Shown here one piece after another: positions 12,469-23,374 of a stretch of DNA of 64,000 bases. A model generated the notes under the pieces. That model saw only the letters and a program-made list of their open reading frames with translations. It ran no database searches and was not told the origin of the DNA. Source of the stretch: Erinaceus europaeus (Eukaryota > Chordata > Mammalia > Eulipotyphla > Erinaceidae). The stretch spans positions 1,116,001 to 1,180,000 of the forward strand of contig NW_026647188.1 in assembly GCF_950295315.1 (NCBI RefSeq), read 5' to 3'. Numbering within the stretch: position 1 is the first letter of the stretch; every line of letters starts with the position of its first letter. A program made the position numbers and the translations under genes.

Positions 12469-14065
12469 AAAAAAAAAGAAACACGTGTTACCAAATGGGT
12501 ACTGAGGATATATTCAGGAATCCCTCCAGGAGCTAGCAGGCTGGCAGACCTCCTGACCCCGGGATAGCTGTGCTCCAAGTTGGGCGGCCCTTCTGGCCAG
12601 AGGTGAGAATATTCCCTAGATACAAGAAAGAACTTCAGGTTTCAAAAGTATTTGAAACCCCATGAGGCACTTGGAGAAGACATTTCACAGCCATAAAACA
12701 CCCTCTTTCAGAACCCTGGAAGCTTCTGTTTTGCGTGGAATATCTGGACACTGGTGTAGGCATCAGTACCACAGATCCTTTACATTCGGCTTAATAGAGG
12801 GTAAGCACAATGTGTGTGCCAGGGGGATAGAGTTTCACTTCTCTTGACCTGGGCTCTCATGGAATAAGGACAAGGACGCTGTGCAGGAAGGTGAGGAGGG
12901 CTGCATTTAGGCTGAGTGTCAGCCTCAGGGCCCTGGAGAATGGGAGTCAATCACAGAAGGCCTAGACAGCTGCAGCTGCAGATGGACATATTCCTGGAAC
13001 CTGCAGCAGCAACGCTGTCTCCGCAGTTCACCTCTGTACTAAACCATGTGCAGGAGACTAAATAATCCAAAGGTCAAAGAAAGGAAAATTTCAACACCAG
13101 GATGAGTGAGTTCACGATGCATGCACTGACTTCCAGTAAGGGCCCAGTGAAGAAGGCACGTAGAGACAGTCAGAGAGACAGGATGACAGAGACAGTAAAG
13201 GACTGAAATTCTGGCCCTGTGTTGATCAGTGCCAGAGCACTGAAGACAAATCCTCCATGCCCATGCATACTTCTTACAAGTGGCATTGCTATTTTATGTT
13301 TTTGAGGAAAGGTAACACTTAGAACATCTAGGTCTTAGCCACTCTGAGAAGCAACACTTGGCCAGCAGCCCACTCTCCAAAACTGCCCCCGCCTCTCCAA
13401 TTTGGAAGTAGTCTTAGTGAAGCTCCAGCTAAGATGCAGGCTGGCGTATTGCATCTCCCTGTTCCAGACTCAGCCTGTCCTGTGTGCAGGGAACTGCACT
13501 ATGTCTATTTCTTCTTTGATTTACAGTTTTGGGATAGGACTCGGTGAACAAAATGAGCAAGAGGGAAGTAGATGATTTGGCCACTGTAGTTTGTGCTGAG
13601 AGAGATTTGTAGAGTGAAAAATGATATGGCTCTGTGAGATGTTTCATATGACTGTGGCTCAGAACGGCCAGGTGTATCCACTTTACTACCCTAATACAGA
13701 GCTGTGCAGTTCTCTAGCTAAAAAATATTTTCAGACCACTACATGTTATATATACAGAGATAGAGACCCTGATATAGTCATTATAGTCATTTTCTAAAAT
13801 GGATTCGATATGAAATTCAGACTATTGATTGCTAAAACCTGGAGAGAAACTGTTCATCAGGAAAAGAATTGTCTAAAGGAGTAAAATCTCCAAATCATTA
13901 GCTATGTGCAGCTCCAACGGGACAGATAGAAAAAGGCTCGAGAAGGAACTCATCCAGGAGACTCTCCACATGGACAGGCACCACTAGTCTAGCAACACAC
14001 ACAGGGCAGCTGCTAGTTCCCAGTGCAAGCCTCAGGGCAAAAACCTCTCCGTCTTCAGTGTCTCA

Positions 14066-16080
14066 GAATTCAAAAACCTCCTACACTTGGTTCATTGATG
14101 ATAGGATCAAACCTGGCTTGTAGAGATTGTAAGGTAGCAGTTCTCATACCCACAGATCCCAGACAGCCCCAGCCTGGGCTCTCATGGAATAAGGACTAGG
14201 ATGCTATGCAGGAAGGTGAGGAGTGCTGCATTTAGGCTGAGTGTCAGCCTTAGGGCCCTGAATAATGGGAGTCATGCACACAGGGTCTGGACAGCTGCAG
14301 CTGGAAATGGACATATGACTGTTAACTGCAGTAGGATCGCTACCTCCTCAGTTCCCCACTGTACTATGCCTTATGCACGAGATTAAATAATCCAAAGTGC
14401 AAAGAAAGGAAAATTTCAACACCAGGAAGACCGAGTTAATGATGCATGCACTGACTTCCAGTAAGGGCCCAGTGAAGAAGGCACATAGAGACAGTCAGAG
14501 AGACAGAATGACAGTGACAGAAAAGTACAGAAATTCTGGACCTGTGTTGATCAGTGCCAGAGCACTGAAGACAAATCCTCCATGCCCATGCATACTTCTT
14601 ACAAGTGGCATTGTTATTTTATGTTTGTGAGGAAAGGTTGCACTTAGAACATCTAGGTCTTACCCCACTCTGAGAAGCAACACTCGGCCTGCAGCCCACT
14701 CTCCAAAACTGCCCTTGCCTCTCCAAATTGGATGTAGTCTTATTGATGCTCCAGCCAAGATGCAGGCTGGCATCTCCCTGTTCCAGCCTCAGCCTGTCCT
14801 GTGTGCATGTAACTGCACTATGTTTATTTCTTCTTTGATTTATAGTTTTTGGATAGGACTCGGTGGAGAAAAAGAGCAAGAGGGAAGTAGATCATTTGAC
14901 AGCAGTTGTTTGTGCTGAGAGAGATTTGTAGACTGATAAGAGTTATAGGAATGGCTCTGTGAGAAGTCTCTCATGACTGTGGCTCAGAAGGGCCAGGTGT
15001 ATCCACATTACTACAATAATCCAGAGCTGTGCAGGTTTCTAGCTTAAATATTTTCATATATATATATATGTAGAGAGAGAGAGAGAGACCCTGATGTAGT
15101 TATTTTCCACAATGGATTCGATATGAGATTCAAACAATTGATTGCTAAAACCTGGAGAGAAACTGTGCATCAGAAAAATAATTGTCCAAAGGAGTTAAAT
15201 CTCCTAATCATTAGCTATATGCAGCCCCAACGGTGTCGAGAGAAATAGGCTGGAGAAGGAACTCATCCAGGAGATTCTCCACATGGACACGCACCTCAAG
15301 TTTCCTTGTCTGGCAACACACACAGGGCAGCTGCTAGTTCCCAGTGCAAGCCTCAGGGCAAAAACCTCTCCCTCTTCAGTGTCTTCACATCTCAAAAGAA
15401 TAAAAGTGACCAAGGGCCAATGAGAGCTACAATGGTGTCAATATTGAGCTGTAAATCAGATTGTGCCAAGTGATTTGCACAAAATCACCTGTTCCACAGT
15501 GATTATGTTGTTCTCTCTATCTCTACCTCCCTCACACACACACACACACACACAAACACATACAAACACACACTCTCACAGTCTCACACGCGCACGCATT
15601 CACAGAGGAACAGGCACAAAAGTAGTTATACACATGCACACTGGACAGCTTCTGCAAGGTAGGGCCCTGGGCTGAACCCTACTTCGCACTTCCTGGAAGC
15701 ATGCCCAGCATTTTAAGGCCAGCTCTGAGCTCCCATATTCTGGCTTCCTTCAAAAGGCCCGCCCACACGGTGCCAGCCATGCTCTGATAGGCCAGATGCC
15801 TAGGCTATGCCCAGAACCCCTGCCAGCAATATCATTGGCCAGTGTGCTTGGACACGCCTAGGAGGGTCGTGGCCCTTAGTCAGTGATTGGCCAGCGGCCT
15901 TGAGCAACGCCAACAATGCATTGGAGCACGCTCATTGGGCCACCTCTGGAAGGCCGGCCCACCAGCCACATCCGCTCCACTCTGATTGGCCTGTTGTCCC
16001 AGCGACACGCCCCCAGCCAGCCAGAGAATGTGAGAGTTAGAGAAGGCGAGTAGAGAAATAGATGAGTTGGAAAGAAACCA
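14066..16080 (+). repeat. U7: deleted unit ending in a P module
   Basis: After about 110 bp of head the sequence jumps at 14175 (cccagcctgggctctcatgg) to the late body. About 1.15 kb is lost, including the TG tract. The late body, a short TA/GA tract (15055-15089) and the tail follow, then a complete P module (15380-16080). P ends in a C-type tail (gagttggaaagaaaccagaattc), a junction shared only with U10. Confidence 0.87.
15380..16080 (+). promoter_or_regulatory. P module of U7: (CA)n and regularly spaced ATTGG boxes, possible promoter
   Basis: A (CA)n tract (about 15533-15600) is followed by a GC-richer block. ATTGG, the reverse of a CCAAT box, occurs at 15834, 15886, 15920, 15934 and 15985. 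The four main ones are 52, 48 and 51 bp apart. GC-box-like cccgcc/cgcccc strings and a diverged CArG-like cattttaagg near 15713 are also present. CCAAT arrays of this sort are known NF-Y targets in promoters and LTRs. Promoter activity here is inference only. Confidence 0.45.
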
Positions 16081-17364
16081 GAATTCAAAAACCTCCTACA
16101 CTGTGTTCATTGATGACAGGTTCAAACCTGGCTTGTAGAGATTGTAAGGCAGCAGCTCTCATGCCCACAGACGCCAGACAGCCCCAGTCTTCACCAAATG
16201 CTGTATTACCAGACCTGACAGTAATGTGTGTGTGTGTGTGTGTCTGTCTGTCTGTCTGTGTGTGTCTGTGTGTGCTCTGAGCTCACCTATAGTAGTCTCA
16301 GAGCATGGGTGTCAAGATAGCCAGCCTCACCTGCAACTTATGTACAGAGAACCTAGCTGGTCAGGGCAAGCCAGCTAGGCCAGATTCTGGCTACGCAAGA
16401 ATGCCAGAGAACTATGTGGAAGCCCAAGTCCCCATTTTGAGGCCCTGGTCACCACTTACATAATTAGGGAAAACCTGGGCTAGTGGCAAATCAGAGCTGG
16501 AGCTGTCTCACTGACTCCTTTCCTGCTTGGGCCCTGCTCTCTCAATTTATGACTGTTTCCTTCTCCTCAATAGGAAAGTTACAAATGATGTACAGAAATA
16601 TAGGGAAGGTGGGAAAAATTACCCCCATAGCCACTATTACATGTAACTATTGACTGTAAAACTTTCATCCACCAAGAAAGAACAGAATAAATATTTTTGA
16701 GGTTAAAAACATTGTAGGTTAAATAGGGAACATTCTTTAGAGCCATGCAAAACTAATCCATTGTGCACTGGATGCCACTCTCAAAAACAGTGCAGTAGTA
16801 GTTGTAGTAGTGTGTAGTATCTGCAAAAGGAAATGTATTGTGTGTCCAAAGTTCCCTTCAATTATAAGAGAAAATCTATTAGGCAGAAGAAATGACCCCT
16901 CATGTGATATCGAACTAAATATATAAATAAATATGCAATTATATGGGGATGATCTAGGAGGATTTGAAAAAATAAAAAAATAATAAAAAACACAGGAAGA
17001 CCATAGGTCGAAAATTCTAAAAATGACAGATATATATATATATATATATGTATATTTATATATGTATATGTATGTATATCTTTATTATAAAGTCTGAGAG
17101 ATACTGCCATGGATATGAGGAGATAGAATATGGCTTGTGTCAGAGAGACTTACAAAGCTGAGGCTCCAGAAGCTTACCTGAAATCAGCAACAAAACAAGC
17201 CAGAGCTCAGCAGTGCTCTGGCAACTCTCTTTGTATATCTGGGCCTGTCAATAAAATAAGGATATAAGTAAACTATTACTGAGTGCAGACGGAGTGAGTG
17301 AGGTCCTGTGAGAGTCAGAGATGGAGAAGGAGAGAAAAGAAATAGAGGAGTTGGAAATAGACCA
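16081..17364 (+). repeat. U8: AEDC unit with a deleted D
   Basis: The head with its TG/TCTG tract runs to about 16400 (gcaagaatg) and switches into E (gccagagaactatgtggaag). E runs to about 16830 and D from there to 17085. D has lost about 0.33 kb at 17003 (aggaagaccataggtcg) compared with U19. C occupies about 17090-17364. Confidence 0.86.
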
Positions 17365-18346
17365 GAAGTCAAAAACCCCATAGACTCTTCATTCATGACA
17401 GGTTCTAACCTGGGTTGTAGAGATTGTAAGGCAGCAGCTCTAATGCCCACAGACCCCAGACAACCCAAGCCTTCACCATATGTGTGTAGTATTTGACCCA
17501 GGAAATGCTTTGTGAGTCAAGAGTTCCTTTAAATTATAAGAGAAAATCTATCAAGCAGAAGAAATGACCCCCATGTTATACCTGACTAAATAAATAAATA
17601 CGCAAATAAATGAAGATGATTTAGGAGGACTTGAAAAAATAAAAAATAATGAAAACAAAAACCACAAGAAGACCTGATTACAGCAGAAACAAAGAAACCA
17701 TCTGCTGAGAAACAGAGGGATGCTTCAAAAACTCCCTAACACTTCAGGGCCCAAGGAAATTAAGATTTCTGGAAAAAGAAAACAAACACATACGTATTGA
17801 AGCTTACACTAGAAAAAGGAGGGAAAGTCTGGGCTATGATAATTACAATAAGGATGCTGATAGAAACACGATTATAAATGCTACTGGAAGGTTCTATTAT
17901 TTATAACTGTATTGAATCCTTCTCCAACTATATGTCCAATTATTTCTGAAAAACTAGGCTGTTATAAATGTAGTAATTCTGAATTAAGGTCAAATACATA
18001 GGTCGACAACTCACAAATTGACAGATATATAAATATATATGTTTATATATATGTATGTATCTCTTTATTATAAACTCTGAGTGATACTGGCATGGAAATG
18101 AGGAGACAGAATATGGCTTCTGTCAGAAAGACTTACAAACTGATGCTCCAGTACCCTAGGTGAAATCGCCAACACAACAAACTAGAGCTCAGCAGTGCGC
18201 TGGTAACTCTCTTTGTATATCAGGGCCTGTCAGTAAAATAAGTATATAAGTAAAATATAAATGAGTGAAGACAGAGTGTATGAGAGCATATGAGAGTTAG
18301 AGACAGAGAAGGCGAGAAGAGAAATGCATGAGTTGGAAGGAGACCA
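17365..18346 (+). repeat. U9: type III unit, 982 bp
   Basis: Short head variant (gaagtcaaaaacccca), then D from about 17487 with its TA tract at 18020-18060, then C to the next anchor. The length matches the other type III units within a few bases. Confidence 0.9.
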
Positions 18347-19049
18347 GAATTCAAAAACCTCCTACATGGTGTTCATTGATGACAGGTTCAAACCTGGCTT
18401 GTAGAGATTGTAAGGCAGCAGCTCTAATGCCCACAGACCACAGACAGCCCCAGCCTTCACCATATGCTGTACTACCAGACCTGACAGTAATGTGTGTGTG
18501 TGTGTCTGTCTGTCTGTCTGTGTCTGTGTGTGCTGAGAACTCACCTATAGTATTCTCAGAGCATGGGTGGGAAGGTAGCCAGCCTCAACTGCAATTTATG
18601 GATAGATAACCTAGCTTGTCAGGGCAAGCCAGCTAGCCCAGATTCTGGCTAAGCAAGAATGCATATGCAAAGGGACTCTCATGTCTTGCTCTCCTGAGTT
18701 CCCCATTCAATCCCATACCTCACTATCATCCAAATATTGTGAATGGGGGAACCTGGCGAACCCTCAGAATTCAGGGGCATGAGCCTGTCCATTCATGTTT
18801 GGCTGCCTACTCAGCCTCCAGGCTCACAGTACACTGCTCAGGGCATCAGATTACAAGCCCAGAAAGAACCCAGAGAGAGCTGTGTTTCAACATAGATGGG
18901 AACTGTGTTTGACCAAATATTAGTGGATGAACCCGACCCCTTACTCCTACCCTTTGGGTCCGGCTAAGGCAATTGCTCCTGTGGCTTCACAATCCCTGAT
19001 CATGGTGTCCCCTCATCACACTCAGAGAGATTCCCAGAAGTAGGCATGC

Positions 19050-19357
19050 CACTGATTTTTGTACATTGATTTTGTAGCCTGATACCTTGCTATATTGCCT
19101 AACAACTTCCAGTAATTTTCTACTGGATTCTTTAGGTCTGTCTATGTATACTATCATATCATCTGCAAATAGTGAGAGCTTGACTTCTTCCCTTCCAATA
19201 TGTATCCCTTTGATTTCTTTCTCTTGCCTTATTGCTATGGCAAGAACTTCCAATACTATGTTGAAGAGTAATGGTGACAGTGGACAGCCCTGTCTAGTCC
19301 GCGATCTGAGGGGGAATGCTTTCAGCTTCTATCCATTGTGTATGATGTTGGCTGTAG
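19050..19357 (-). pseudogene. LINE-1 ORF2 fragment, reverse transcriptase domain
   Basis: Reading right to left, the translation includes the conserved strings [23 protein letters not shown], in short pieces [12 protein letters not shown], then [15 protein letters not shown], then [12 protein letters not shown] with the FADD catalytic aspartates, and [13 protein letters not shown]. These belong to the palm and thumb of the non-LTR reverse transcriptase. One stop interrupts the upstream part. It is the inverted 5' piece of L1 no. 2 and cannot be expressed as ORF2. Confidence 0.93.
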
Positions 19358-19550
19358 GTGCCCAACACCAGATGAGTGGCTGAGAAAGCTGTGGTATATA
19401 TACACAATGGAATACTATGCAGCTATCAAGAACAATGAACCCACCTTCTCTGATCCATCTTGGACAGAGCTAGAAGGAATTATGTTAAGTGAACTAAGTC
19501 AGAAAGATAAAGATGAGTATGGGATGATCCCACTCATCAACAGAAGCTGA
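19358..19550 (+). pseudogene. LINE-1 ORF2 C-terminal fragment
   Basis: Forward translation gives WYIYTMEYYAAIKNNE followed by SWTELEGIMLSELSQ and a stop after LINRS. This matches the conserved end of mammalian L1 ORF2 (the YTMEYYAAIK motif). It is open to its natural stop and followed by the 3' UTR. Confidence 0.93.
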
Positions 19551-22500
19551 CTAAGAAGATATGAAAGGGAAACTAAAAGCAGGAACTGATCAAATTGTAA
19601 GTAGGGCACCAAAGTAAAAACCCAGTGGTGAGGGGTAGGCATGTAGCTTCCTGGGCCAGTGGGGGGTGGGAGTGGGCGGGAGGGATGGGTCACAGTCCTT
19701 TGGTGGTGGGAATGGTGTTTATGTACACTCCTAGCAAAATGTAGACATATAAATCAGTAGCTAATTAATATGAGAGGGGGAAATCAATTGTATGTCTCAA
19801 AGTTTCTCAAAAGACAAACTGAATATTTTTAATATATAGGCTATGTATTTGATATGCGGACTCTCTCAAAAGCCTAGACCAAGTAGATTAGAAGCTTCCA
19901 ATAGCACAGCTATATACAAGATACTGGGTACTGTCCAGCAAACCATAACAAAGGGACTTTTCAAAGTTAACCCAATTAACAAATAATGTGATGATAATAT
20001 TAACTATTTATTGTCTTTTTGAACCCTAAGACAGCAGGAACCTCACATCTTCACTATAGAGCCCCTACTTCCCCCAGTCCTGGAACCCTTGGATAGGGCC
20101 CACTTTCCCGTATGCATCTCTCAATCCAAACCAAATAACATTGCATCTGCCGATCACAACCTAACCAAAGCAACGATTGCTACCTCAACATGCTTCACCT
20201 CAGAATGTATCCAGAGACTTCACGTGTGGAATGACAACCCTTCAGCTTCATTACTCGGGTGAGACCTTTCCTTTAATAGTACACTCTAATTTTATCTCAG
20301 GTAGTTCACTTTCTAACAAAGTCCCATAACCTAGATATACACCAGTTTCTGTGAGAGAGAGCTTATGTGCACACGTATCCATAAACTACTGCAAAATATA
20401 TACCTGAAATCAGGACTACACTAGAGTTTGCAGTGAGTACCTCCCTAACACTTCCTCTCCACTATTCCAAGCTTGGGATCCATGATTGCTCAACAAATTG
20501 TTTGGCATCATATGTTAACTCTCTTTTCAATCACCAGGTTCCAGATGCCACCAGGATGCTGGCTAGGCTTCCCTGAATTGAAGACCCCACCAATGTGTCC
20601 TGGAGCTCAGCTTCCCCAGAGTCACACCCTACTAGGGAAAGAGAGAGGCAGACTGGGGGTATGGACCGACCAGTCAATGCCCATGTTCAGCGGGGAAGCA
20701 ATTACAGAAGCCAGACCTTCTACCTTCTGCAACCCTCAACGACCCTGGGTCCATGCTCCCAGAGGGATAGAGAATGGGAAAGCTACCATGAGAGGGGGTG
20801 GGTTATGGGGATTGGGTGTTGGGAATTGTGTGGAGTTGTACCCCTCCTACCTTATGCTTTTGTTCACTAATCCTTTCTTAAATAAAAAATTAAAAAAAAA
20901 GAAGTAGGCATGCATGAGTGTCCCATACAAAGTCTCTCCACCTGCAGGAAGCACAAATTCCCCGGGCCCTTGCTATGGAGAGACAAAAGGAAGATGGATG
21001 CCTCCATTGGCTGAATTAGGAGCTTCCAGTGGAGATCACAGTCCCGCCCCACACCTGAGGACCTGGCTGCTGCTAAAAAAGGAAATTGGAAACATCTGTT
21101 ACCACTTGGGGCCTGAGGACATACTCAGGAATCCCTCCAGGAGCTAGCAGACTGGCAGACCTCCTGACCCCGGGATAGGTGTGCTCCTAGTTGGGAAGGC
21201 CTTATGGCCAGAAGTGAGAATATTCCCTAGATACAAGATAAAACTTTAGGTTTCAAAAGGATTTGAATCCCCATGAGGCATGTGGAAAAGTCATTGCACA
21301 GCCATCAAAACACCCTCTTTATGAACCCTGGAAGCTTCCATTTTACATAGAAAATCTGTCCACTGGTGTGGCCATCAGTACCACAGATCCTTTACATTTG
21401 GCCCAATAGAGGGAAAGCATAATGTGTGTGCCAGGGGGATAGAGTTTCACTTCTCTTGACCTGGGCTCTCATGGAATAAGGACTAAGATGCTGTGCAGGA
21501 AGGTGAGGAGGCCTGCATTTAGGCTAAGTGTCAGCCTCAGGGCCCTGCAGAACGGGAGTCAAGCACAGAGGGCCTGGACAGCTGCAGCTGGAGATGGACA
21601 CATGACTGTTAACTGCAGTAGGATCGCTGCCTCCTCAGTTCCCCACTGTACTATGCCATATGCACGAGATTAAATAATCCAAAGGGCAAAGAAAGGAAAA
21701 TTTCAACACCAGGATGACTGAGTTCATGATGTATGCACTGACTTCCAGTAAGGGCCCAGTGAAGAAGGCACGTAGAGACAGTCAGATAGAATGACAGTGA
21801 CCGTAAAGTACAGAAATTATGGAGGTGTGTTGATCAGTGCCAGAGCACTGAAGAGAAATCCTTCATGCCCATGCATACTTCTTACAAGTGGCATTGTTAT
21901 TTTATGTTTGTGAAAAAAGGTTAAACTTAGAACATCTAGGTCTTACCCCACTCTGAGAAGCAACACTTGGCCAGCAGCCCACTCTCCAAAACTGCCCTTG
22001 CCTCTCCAATTTGGAAGTAGTCTTAGTGATGCTCCAACCAAGATGCAGGCTGGCGTATTGCATCTTCGTGGTCCAGGCTCAGCCTATCCTGTGTGCAGGG
22101 AACTGCACTATGTTTATTTCTTCTTTGATTTACAGTTTTGGGATAGGATTCGGTGGAGAAAAAGAGCGAGAGAGAAGTAGATCATTTGGCAGTGGTAGTT
22201 TGTGCTGAGAGAGATTTGTAGAGTGACAAGAGGTATAGGAATGTCTCTGTGAGATGTCTCTCATGACTGTGGCTCAGAAGGGCCAGGTGTATCCGCATTA
22301 CTACAATAATCCAGAGCTGTTCATGTCTCAAGCTAAAAAGATATTTTCAGACCTCTACATTTTACATATATATATAGCGAGAGAGAGAGAGAGACACTGA
22401 TGGAGTCATTTTCTACAATGGATCAATATGACATTCAAATAATTGATTGCTAAAACCTGGAGAGGAACTGTGCATCAGGAAAAGAATTGTCCAAAGGAGT

Positions 22501-22682
22501 AAAATCTCCAAATCATTAGCTATATGCAGCTCCAACTGTACTGAGCGAAATAGGCTCTAGAAGGAACTCAACCAGGAGACTCTCCACATGGACAGGCAAA
22601 ACAAGTTTCCTCGTCTGGCAACACACACAGGGCATCTGCTAGTTCCCAGTGCAAGCCTCAGGGCAAAAACCTCTCCCTCTTC

Positions 22683-23374
22683 AGTGTCTTTACATCTGAA
22701 AATAAGAAAAGTGACCAAGAACCTAGGAGAGCTACAATGGTGTCAATATTGAGCTGTAAATCAGAATGTGCCAAGTGTTTTGTACAAAATCACCTGTGCC
22801 ACAGTGATTCTGTTGTTCTCTCTCTCTCTCCCTCCCTCACACACACACACACAAACACACACTGTCACAGTTACACACACACACACACACACACATCCAC
22901 AGAGGCACAGGCACAAATGGAGTTATACACATGCTCACTGGACAGCTTCTGCAAGGCAGGGCCCTGGGCTGAACCCTGCTTCGCACTTCCTCAAGCACGC
23001 CCAGCCTTTAAGGCCAGCTCTGAGCTCCCATAGTAGGGCTTCCCTCAAATGGCCCACCCACAGGGCGCACGCCATGCACTGATAGGCCAGAAGCCTAGGC
23101 CTCACCCAGAACCCCTGACAGAAATCTCATTGTCCAGTGTGCGTGGACATGCCCAGGAGGTTTCAGGCCCCTAGTCAGTGATTGGCCATGGGCCTTGAAC
23201 ACCGCCAACACGGCCTTGGAGCACGCTCATTGGGCAGCCTCTGGAAGGCCTGCCCACAAGCCACATCAGCTCCACGCTGATTGGACTGTTGTCCCAGGGA
23301 AACGCCCCCAGCCCGCCAGAGAATGTGAGAGTTAGAGAAGGCGAGAAGAGAAATAGATGAGTTGGAAAGAAACC
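22683..23374 (+). promoter_or_regulatory. P module of U10: (CA)n and ATTGG block
   Basis: CA tract at about 22838-22895. ATTGG boxes at the conserved positions include gtgattggccatg, ctcattgggcagc and ctgattggactg; the first box of the series has decayed to cattgtcc. The CArG-like site has lost one T (cctttaagg). It ends with the same C-type tail as the P module of U7, which supports duplication of the whole block from U8 onward. Confidence 0.42.

Larger units (their letters stand above)
11776..12491 (+). mobile_element. L1 no. 1: 5'-inverted, 3' UTR only, with 3' transduction and 15 bp TSD
   Basis: Target duplication AGAAACACGTGTTAC at 11776-11790 and 12477-12491. Within it, 11791-11962 is L1 3' UTR in reverse orientation and 11963 to about 12210 is the adjoining 3' UTR in forward orientation, with an A-rich tail. 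The two pieces are contiguous in the L1, sharing ggga at the switch, which is the twin-priming signature. After the first A-rich stretch come about 250 bp unrelated to L1 (12220-12468), then a second A run (12469-12477) directly at the duplication. This matches a 3' transduction. The target reads aatt/agaaac, close to the L1 endonuclease preference. Confidence 0.88.
10889..14065 (+). repeat. U6: type I alpha unit split by an L1
   Basis: A complete type I unit of about 2476 bp once the L1 and one copy of its target duplication (11791-12491) are removed. The L1 lies just after the conserved aataaaggcaattgg position, which reads aagaaaggcaatt here. The TA/GA tract near 13747-13766 is very short (tatatatacagagatagaga), the shortest TA tract of the complete units. 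Confidence 0.88.
19036..20913 (+). mobile_element. L1 no. 2: 5'-inverted, about 1.85 kb, 14 bp TSD
   Basis: Target duplication AGAAGTAGGCATGC at 19036-19049 and 20900-20913. 19050 to about 19357 is an ORF2 reverse-transcriptase fragment in reverse orientation. From about 19358 the element is forward: the ORF2 C-terminus (stop near 19550), a long 3' UTR, and an A-rich end near 20899. Several hundred ORF2 codons between the two pieces are missing, as often happens with twin priming. The 3' UTR has gggaggtggg-type G-rich runs near 19660. It is nearly identical to the 3' UTRs of the other three copies where they overlap, so the same L1 lineage produced all four. Confidence 0.92.
18347..23374 (+). 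repeat. U10: type II unit split by an L1
   Basis: Head, body, short TA/GA tract (22366-22396), tail and P module (22683-23374). Without the L1 and one target duplication (19050-20913) it is about 3164 bp, the normal type II length. The P module ends in the same C-type tail as that of U7. Confidence 0.9.
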
